From the NCBI GenBank assembly GCA_030592625.1, contig JAUVIY010000072.1:1-10088 (forward strand): a DNA stretch of 10,088 nt. Direction: 5' to 3'. The stretch is from Spirochaeta sp. GTDB lineage: Bacteria; Spirochaetota; Spirochaetia; DSM-2461. Positions 6,157 through 10,088 of the stretch are shown here, piece by piece (positions within the stretch are counted from its first letter, which is position 1; every line of letters starts with the position of its first letter). Below the pieces are notes generated by a model, which searched no databases, was not told where the DNA came from, and saw only the letters and a program-made list of their open reading frames with translations. Both the position numbers and the translations under genes were made by a program.

Positions 6157-6173
6157 ACACCCTGAGGCAGATC

Positions 6174-6257
6174 GGTTCGGCTGGTTCGATTATTTCTTAA
6201 GGTCTAGGTAATTTCAAAAATCAAGCATTTTTGAAATTACCTCAGCCGAGCCTTTTT
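6174..6257 (+). terminator. Intrinsic terminator with a hairpin repeat in its loop
   Basis: GGTTCGGCTG (6174-6183) pairs with CAGCCGAGCC (6243-6252) as 10 bp with one G-U wobble, followed at once by TTTTT (6253-6257). That is a standard GC stem plus U-tract, 17 nt after the stop of the gene at 5644. The loop is unusually large (59 nt) because it holds hairpin repeat copy 2. With the inner hairpin folded the outer stem ends are brought together, so it could still work. Confidence 0.6.
6206..6242. repeat. Hairpin repeat, copy 2
   Basis: AGGTAATTTCAAAAAT (6206-6221), loop CAAGC (6222-6226), ATTTTTGAAATTACCT (6227-6242): a perfect 16-bp inverted repeat. The arms match copy 1 (66-102) except for the outermost left base; the loops differ. 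Flanks TCT and CAGC resemble those of copy 1. The whole repeat lies in the loop of the terminator at 6174-6257. Confidence 0.85.
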
Positions 6258-6258
6258 G

Positions 6259-6264
6259 TATAAT
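6259..6264 (+). promoter_or_regulatory. Possible -10 box for the NapH-like operon
   Basis: A perfect TATAAT directly after the terminator U-tract, 22 nt before the ATG at 6287. The -35 is poor: TTACCT with a 16-nt spacer matches three of six bases, and TTGAAA in the hairpin arm is 22 nt away, too far. The leader would be only about 16 nt but still includes AGGAGA (6275-6280). The operon may instead rely on read-through from the sigma-54 promoter. Confidence 0.4.
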
Positions 6265-6286
6265 GAGGATAAACAGGAGAAAATCT

Positions 6287-7120
6287 ATGAAAACCGAACG
6301 CTGGCGCAGGCCGGTTCAGATCGCATTTCTGGTGCTGATCGCCCTGATAGCGGTGAATCACACCCTCGCCGAAAACGGCAACCCCCTCCCCTTCGTACCC
6401 AAAGCATCCCTTCACGCCGTTTGCCCCTTCGGCAGTGTCGTCACCATATATAAACTGATTACCGAGGGCAGTTTCGTCCAGAAGCTCCACGAGTCAAGTC
6501 TGGTGCTCGGCATCGCGGTTCTGGCGGCTGCCGTTCTTCTGGGACCGGCATTCTGCGGATGGATCTGTCCCCTCGGTACTGTTCAGGAATTCGTCGCCAA
6601 AGCGGGACGGAAGATTCTGGGAAAACGCTACGGTAAGATTATCCCGAAGAAACTGGACGGCATCCTCAGATATCTGCGTTATGCGGTTCTCATCTGGGTG
6701 ATCGTCATGACTGCCATCAGCGGCAAGCTCATCTTCAGCGATTACGATCCATACTACGCCCTCTTTCATTTCTGGACAGGCGAAGTCGCCATCACCGGAT
6801 TCATAGCCTTAGGGCTGGTTCTGGCCCTGTCCCTCATCGTCGAGAGACCCTTCTGCCGTTATGCCTGTCCATACGGAGCATTCCTGGGACTCACCAATCT
6901 CTTTCGCATCATGCCGATCCGGAGAAACGCTTCCACCTGTATATCCTGCAGTAAATGCGACATGGCATGCCCCATGGGGATTACCGTATCGAATCAATCG
7001 ACAATCCGTGACACCAGCTGCATCAGCTGCCTTATATGCACATCCGATGCCGTCTGTCCTGTTCCGGACACTGTAGAAATCAAGGTTGTCCCCTACAGGG
7101 AGATGAAAGATGAAAAATAA
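6287..7120 (+). CDS. NapH/CcoG-like membrane 4Fe-4S polyferredoxin
   Basis: A 277-residue membrane iron-sulfur protein of the NapH/NosR-C-terminal type, which passes electrons between the quinone pool or cytoplasmic donors and membrane partners. Hydrophobic segments occur near 10-27, 72-88, 130-148 and 166-185. The family Cys motifs are C46 in HAVCPFG, CGWICPLG (C90, C94) and CRYACPYG (C190, C194). Two 4Fe-4S sites follow in the C-terminal domain: C218, C221, C224, C228 with normal CX2CX2CX3CP spacing, and C245, C248, C251, C257, where the last gap is five residues instead of three. I chose ATG 6287 and not 6263: AGGAGA lies 6 nt upstream of 6287, while 6263 falls inside a TATAAT box and has no ribosome-binding site. 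The end overlaps the next gene by 11 nt. The electron partner is unknown; nitrate-reductase genes are absent from the window, so napH itself is not claimed. Confidence 0.85.
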   Translation: MKTERWRRPVQIAFLVLIALIAVNHTLAENGNPLPFVPKASLHAVCPFGSVVTIYKLITEGSFVQKLHESSLVLGIAVLAAAVLLGPAFCGWICPLGTVQEFVAKAGRKILGKRYGKIIPKKLDGILRYLRYAVLIWVIVMTAISGKLIFSDYDPYYALFHFWTGEVAITGFIALGLVLALSLIVERPFCRYACPYGAFLGLTNLFRIMPIRRNASTCISCSKCDMACPMGITVSNQSTIRDTSCISCLICTSDAVCPVPDTVEIKVVPYREMKDEK

Positions 7121-7850
7121 AGCCGCTTTTGTCGCCTTCGTCATGGTGCTGTCCCTGGTCGCCGGGGTCGGGATCGCGAAAATCACCGGTTACTGGAAGA
7201 CCGAAAACAAAAAGGTTCCGATGAAAATCAGCCAGGGAGAATTCGAAGGTGAATCAGATCCCGATGACATCCGGGGCTCCTACAGTTTCGCCGATATTGA
7301 AGCGGCCTTCGGTATACCGCCTGAAATGACGGCCGCCGCATTCGGCATGACGGGAGACGATCCCGGGCAGATAAAAGCCAAGAACGTGGAAGAAACCTGG
7401 GGAGAAATGGAAGGCGGTGTGGAAGTCGGTACCGACTCGGTCAAGCTGTTCACGGCTCTCTGGACCGGCCTTCCTCATGATGCGGAAGAGACAACGGTTC
7501 TCCCGGCTGCGGCAGTTGAGATCCTGGAGACTTACCAGCGTATCGATTCGGCGAAGGCCGCCGAACTCCGGCTGACCGCTGTAGCACTCCCGAACGCGGT
7601 CGGGGGAGAAGCGGTGCCGGCTGAATCCGATCAATCCGACGATCATGAGATTCCCGACCGCATGATTCGGGGATTTACCACTTTCGGGGATCTGAAAGGC
7701 TGGGGCGTCACGGAAGAGATGTGGCAGGAGAAATTCGGTGAGTCCATGGGATCGAGATCCACAAGCATTAAGGATTGGGCCGAAGATACAGGCATTCCCA
7801 TGTCCGAGATAAAAGCCATCGCTCAGGTATTGGTCGACTCCGGAGCATAG
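7110..7850 (+). CDS. Membrane-anchored protein with an internally repeated domain
   Basis: A 246-residue protein without a name I can assign. Residues about 5-23 are a single hydrophobic segment, a membrane anchor or uncleaved signal, with the rest probably outside the cytoplasm. The body holds two related modules. The first starts IRGSYSF at 54 and runs through FGIPPEM to FG at 78-79; the second starts IRGFTTF at 186 and runs through WGVTEEM to FG at 209-210. They share the I-R-G, F, D, G, E-M and F-G positions. Between them lies LFTALWTGLPHDAEETT, followed by a helical stretch. From memory, similar helical modules follow 4Fe-4S or cytochrome-b-like membrane proteins in anaerobes; I cannot confirm this here. 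AGGGAG at 7097-7102 sets the start. Overlap with the polyferredoxin gene suggests a stoichiometric partner of it. Confidence 0.75.
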   Translation: MKNKAAFVAFVMVLSLVAGVGIAKITGYWKTENKKVPMKISQGEFEGESDPDDIRGSYSFADIEAAFGIPPEMTAAAFGMTGDDPGQIKAKNVEETWGEMEGGVEVGTDSVKLFTALWTGLPHDAEETTVLPAAAVEILETYQRIDSAKAAELRLTAVALPNAVGGEAVPAESDQSDDHEIPDRMIRGFTTFGDLKGWGVTEEMWQEKFGESMGSRSTSIKDWAEDTGIPMSEIKAIAQVLVDSGA

Positions 7851-7868
7851 GCCGGATATCCTTTAATC

Positions 7869-9059
7869 ATGAGCAGCATGGGCGTAAAGCTTCGAACATT
7901 GTGGTCACTGTGGCCCGCAGTCCTTATATTGATTCTCATCCTTGTATTTTCGGCGGCCCTCCTCAGGGAAGGCCGCCTTCGCGATCTCGATATCGCCCGG
8001 CTCGGCTCTCTGGAAGCCGCGACGTCAATTACCGAAGATGTTATAGAAGGCCGCCCGATCGGCAACCCGGCGGATTCGGTAAGCGGCTGGGGGATTTACT
8101 CACCGGAAGGAACCCCCTTCGCCACATGGGGTACCGCTCCCGATCGATTATCACCGGTACCGTCAAATCAGGTTGTATCTGAAGAGATGGTTAACAAACA
8201 TCTGAGAACAGTCCGCACCCTGGCCTTCACCAGTGAGAACAGCAGTGTCCGGGGCCACGGTTACGGTATGCGCCGGCAGGTTCTCATCGATTGGGATTCC
8301 CGGAAAAACGGGAATCCGGAGGTATTGAGGATTGCGGGAGCCGCAGGTCTCACCCTTCTGGCCATATCTTTACTTGTTATGCAGCAGGTATCGGCCCGGC
8401 GTTTCGAAAAAAATCGCAGACTGGTCCAGCTCGGTCTGGCCGCCCGTACCCTCACCCACGAAATCAGGAACCCGCTTGGGGTCCTCAAAGCCCAGCAGGC
8501 CCTGTTGAGAAAAACCCTGCCTCCTGAATATACCGGAAATCTTACAGTTATTGCCGATGAAGTCGACAGGCTGAGCGCCCTCACCGATCGGGTCCGGGAA
8601 TGGTTGGCCGATCCCGCTGGAAATCCGATCGTGTTTGATATATCGGAGGAGCTTCACGGCATTCTGAAGCGCCAGCCCTGGGATATAAGGCTGGACTTAC
8701 CCGATCCGGGTCCTTACGTCAGGATGGATCCGGTACTCTTCTCCTCAGCCGTCATCAATCTCGTACGGAATGCCGTTGAGAGTCAGGAAGAGAAATCCGA
8801 GGTATCGGCGCCTGAGGTGATTTTGACATCACATGGTAAAATCGTTCGTCTCATCGTACAGGACCGCGGCAAGGGACTGCCCGAAGGAAATACTGAAGAC
8901 CTTTTCAATCCGTTTTTCACCACCAAAATCAAAGGCAGCGGCGTCGGCCTGGCCCTGGCCCGGCAGTTTATCGAAGCCGCAGACGGTACCCTGAGGATCG
9001 AGAACCGCAGTTCCGGTGGTGTCCGTACGATAATGGAACTGCCGAGGGAGAAGACTTGA
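7869..9059 (+). CDS. NtrB/AtoS-like membrane sensor histidine kinase
   Basis: A 396-residue two-component sensor. Helices at about 11-33 and 155-172 bracket an approximately 120-residue extracytoplasmic sensor region with no recognised fold and no cysteines. The cytoplasmic part is complete: H-box LTHEIRNPLGV with phosphorylated H197, N-box INLVRNAVES (N301), G1 DRGKGLP from D332, F-box NPFF (347-350), G2 GSGVGL (356-361). There is no PAS or HAMP domain between helix 2 and the H-box, so the signal passes almost directly. It starts 18 nt after the preceding gene without a clear ribosome-binding site; M4 is an alternative start. Its TGA overlaps the regulator ATG by one base. This catalytic class usually pairs with NtrC-type regulators, as here. 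Confidence 0.9.
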   Translation: MSSMGVKLRTLWSLWPAVLILILILVFSAALLREGRLRDLDIARLGSLEAATSITEDVIEGRPIGNPADSVSGWGIYSPEGTPFATWGTAPDRLSPVPSNQVVSEEMVNKHLRTVRTLAFTSENSSVRGHGYGMRRQVLIDWDSRKNGNPEVLRIAGAAGLTLLAISLLVMQQVSARRFEKNRRLVQLGLAARTLTHEIRNPLGVLKAQQALLRKTLPPEYTGNLTVIADEVDRLSALTDRVREWLADPAGNPIVFDISEELHGILKRQPWDIRLDLPDPGPYVRMDPVLFSSAVINLVRNAVESQEEKSEVSAPEVILTSHGKIVRLIVQDRGKGLPEGNTEDLFNPFFTTKIKGSGVGLALARQFIEAADGTLRIENRSSGGVRTIMELPREKT

Positions 9060-10088
9060 TGCACGTACTCATCGTCGATGACGAAGACAATCTCCGGAAA
9101 ACCCTGGGTCAGTATCTATCCTTGGAAGGATGGGTGATAAGCGAAGCCTCGAACGGGATTTCGGCACGAAAGTACCTGGAGGAACAAACCTTCGATGCCG
9201 TCGCTCTGGATCTCCGAATGCCCGGAATGGACGGACTTGAGGTACTCGAGTGGATGACAAACGAAGGTCCCTCAGTCCCCGTAGTGATGATGAGCGCCTT
9301 CGGCGATGTGGGAGATGCGGTAAACGCCATGAAGGCCGGTGCCTCGGATTACCTGGTGAAACCCTTCGACCCCGATGAACTCATCATCCGGATCAGACGG
9401 GCCGCCGCTGCGGCAGGCCCCCGATGGGACGCCGTATCCGAAAGTGATGAAGAATCGGCTCCGATATCCCGGGATCCGGCCATGAAACCGGTTATAGCCC
9501 TGCTGGACAAGGCCGCTCCCAGCGACGCGACGATACTGATTACCGGAGAAAGCGGAACCGGCAAGGAAGTGGCGGCCCGGTACATTCACCGCAAATCCGA
9601 ACGGGTTCGTGGGCCCTTTATTGCCGTCAATCTGGGGGGCTTGCCTGAGAGCCTGGTGGAGAGTGAACTCTTCGGCTACGAAAAAGGGGCCTTTACCGGA
9701 GCCGATAGCCGAAAGATCGGATATTTCGAGGCGGCCAACGGCGGCACCCTGTTCCTTGACGAAATCGGAGAACTACCGGTGGCGCTGCAGGTGAAGCTGC
9801 TCAGATCGCTGCAGGATAAAAAGATTCAGCGCCTCGGCGGCACCGGCGTCATCCCGGTGGACGTCCGTATCATTGCCGCGACGAACCGGGATCTGGAAAA
9901 GGCCGTGGCCGGCGGGGCGTTCAGGGAAGATCTTTACTACCGGATCAACGTCATCAGAACAAATCTGCCCCCTTTGAGGGAACGTCCCGCCGACATCATC
10001 TATCTGGCAAAATTGTTCCTCGGCCGGCTGTCTGGAAAAGGGCGGACGGAGGCTGCTGAATTCTCGGTAGCGGCCCTGGATGTTCTGA
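9059..10088 (+). CDS. NtrC-family sigma-54-dependent response regulator (partial)
   Basis: The first 343 residues of a sigma-54 activator; the gene runs off the window. The receiver domain (1-115) has acidic D7-D8, phospho-acceptor D51 in [11 protein letters not shown]79 at the switch position and K101 in VKPF. The AAA+ domain has Walker A GESGTGKE (163-170), the sigma-54-contacting GAFTGA (210-215), Walker B TLFLDE (230-235), the sensor-like AATNRD and the arginine-finger region [11 protein letters not shown]. The segment usually written VNCAALPE or VNCGALPE reads VNLGGLPE here, so the common Cys is Leu. The DNA-binding domain lies beyond the edge. The ATG at 9059-9061 overlaps the kinase stop. 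With GAFTGA intact it should activate sigma-54 promoters, and the one at 5589 is the obvious candidate. Confidence 0.93.
   Translation, partial: MHVLIVDDEDNLRKTLGQYLSLEGWVISEASNGISARKYLEEQTFDAVALDLRMPGMDGLEVLEWMTNEGPSVPVVMMSAFGDVGDAVNAMKAGASDYLVKPFDPDELIIRIRRAAAAAGPRWDAVSESDEESAPISRDPAMKPVIALLDKAAPSDATILITGESGTGKEVAARYIHRKSERVRGPFIAVNLGGLPESLVESELFGYEKGAFTGADSRKIGYFEAANGGTLFLDEIGELPVALQVKLLRSLQDKKIQRLGGTGVIPVDVRIIAATNRDLEKAVAGGAFREDLYYRINVIRTNLPPLRERPADIIYLAKLFLGRLSGKGRTEAAEFSVAALDVL

Noticed and set aside
6263..6286. Upstream ATG for the NapH-like gene
   Set aside because: It sits inside the TATAAT box and lacks a ribosome-binding site, whereas ATG 6287 has AGGAGA at good spacing.
1..10088. 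tRNA, rRNA, CRISPR arrays or transposase genes
   Set aside because: No cloverleaf with a TTCGANNCC arm, no spaced direct repeats and no transposase motifs were found on reading either strand.

Overview
The window looks like part of a Gram-negative, probably anaerobic bacterial chromosome. I lean tentatively towards a spirochaete. The reasons are the style of the small secreted protein's signal peptide (cleavage after AFA, then RGNTEE), a large S49 peptidase with an outer-membrane-like N-terminus, sigma-54 regulation and a NapH-type iron-sulfur protein. No rRNA or marker gene is present, so this is an impression and not a placement. No tRNA, rRNA, CRISPR array or transposase gene was seen.

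Layout. (1) 1-154 is an AT-rich leader with two adjacent inverted repeats (18-56 and 66-102) and a plausible sigma-70 promoter whose -35 lies in the second repeat. (2) 155-2578 (+) is a long SppA-type S49 peptidase with a beta-strand-rich N-terminal domain. (3) 2579-2811 has no intact gene. It holds an imperfect hairpin, an orphan 20-bp Crp/Fnr-like palindrome and most of a 68-bp palindromic element (2754-2821). (4) 2812-5385 (-) is a copper-resistance operon, csoR-copA-copZ. CsoR and the Cu(I) P-type ATPase look intact, but the copper chaperone copZ is cut off after its GMTCGHCVSR motif, exactly where the palindromic element begins. A near-ideal sigma-70 promoter and a textbook CsoR operator lie in front of csoR. 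(5) 5386-5643 is a divergent control region. Beyond the csoR promoter it carries two GGGT-N7-ACCC dyads and a very good sigma-54 promoter (-24/-12) pointing right. (6) 5644-6156 (+) is a small exported OB-fold-like protein with a charged disordered tail. It is followed by a terminator whose loop contains the second copy of the hairpin repeat found upstream of sppA. (7) 6287-10088 (+) is a tightly packed operon: a NapH-like membrane polyferredoxin, a membrane-anchored protein with an internally repeated domain, an NtrB/AtoS-like sensor kinase, and an NtrC-family sigma-54 activator cut by the window edge. Neighbouring genes overlap or lie 18 nt apart.

How the parts may work together. The right half looks like a self-contained redox or envelope signalling locus. 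The kinase would phosphorylate the NtrC-type regulator, which is the natural activator for the sigma-54 promoter of the exported protein at 5644. The paired dyads about 124 and 95 nt upstream of the predicted start are the best candidate enhancer sites. The NapH-like protein and its partner would supply membrane electron transfer, or be part of what is sensed. The regulatory link is inference from promoter class and proximity, and the signal is unknown. The left half is copper homeostasis that has apparently lost its chaperone.
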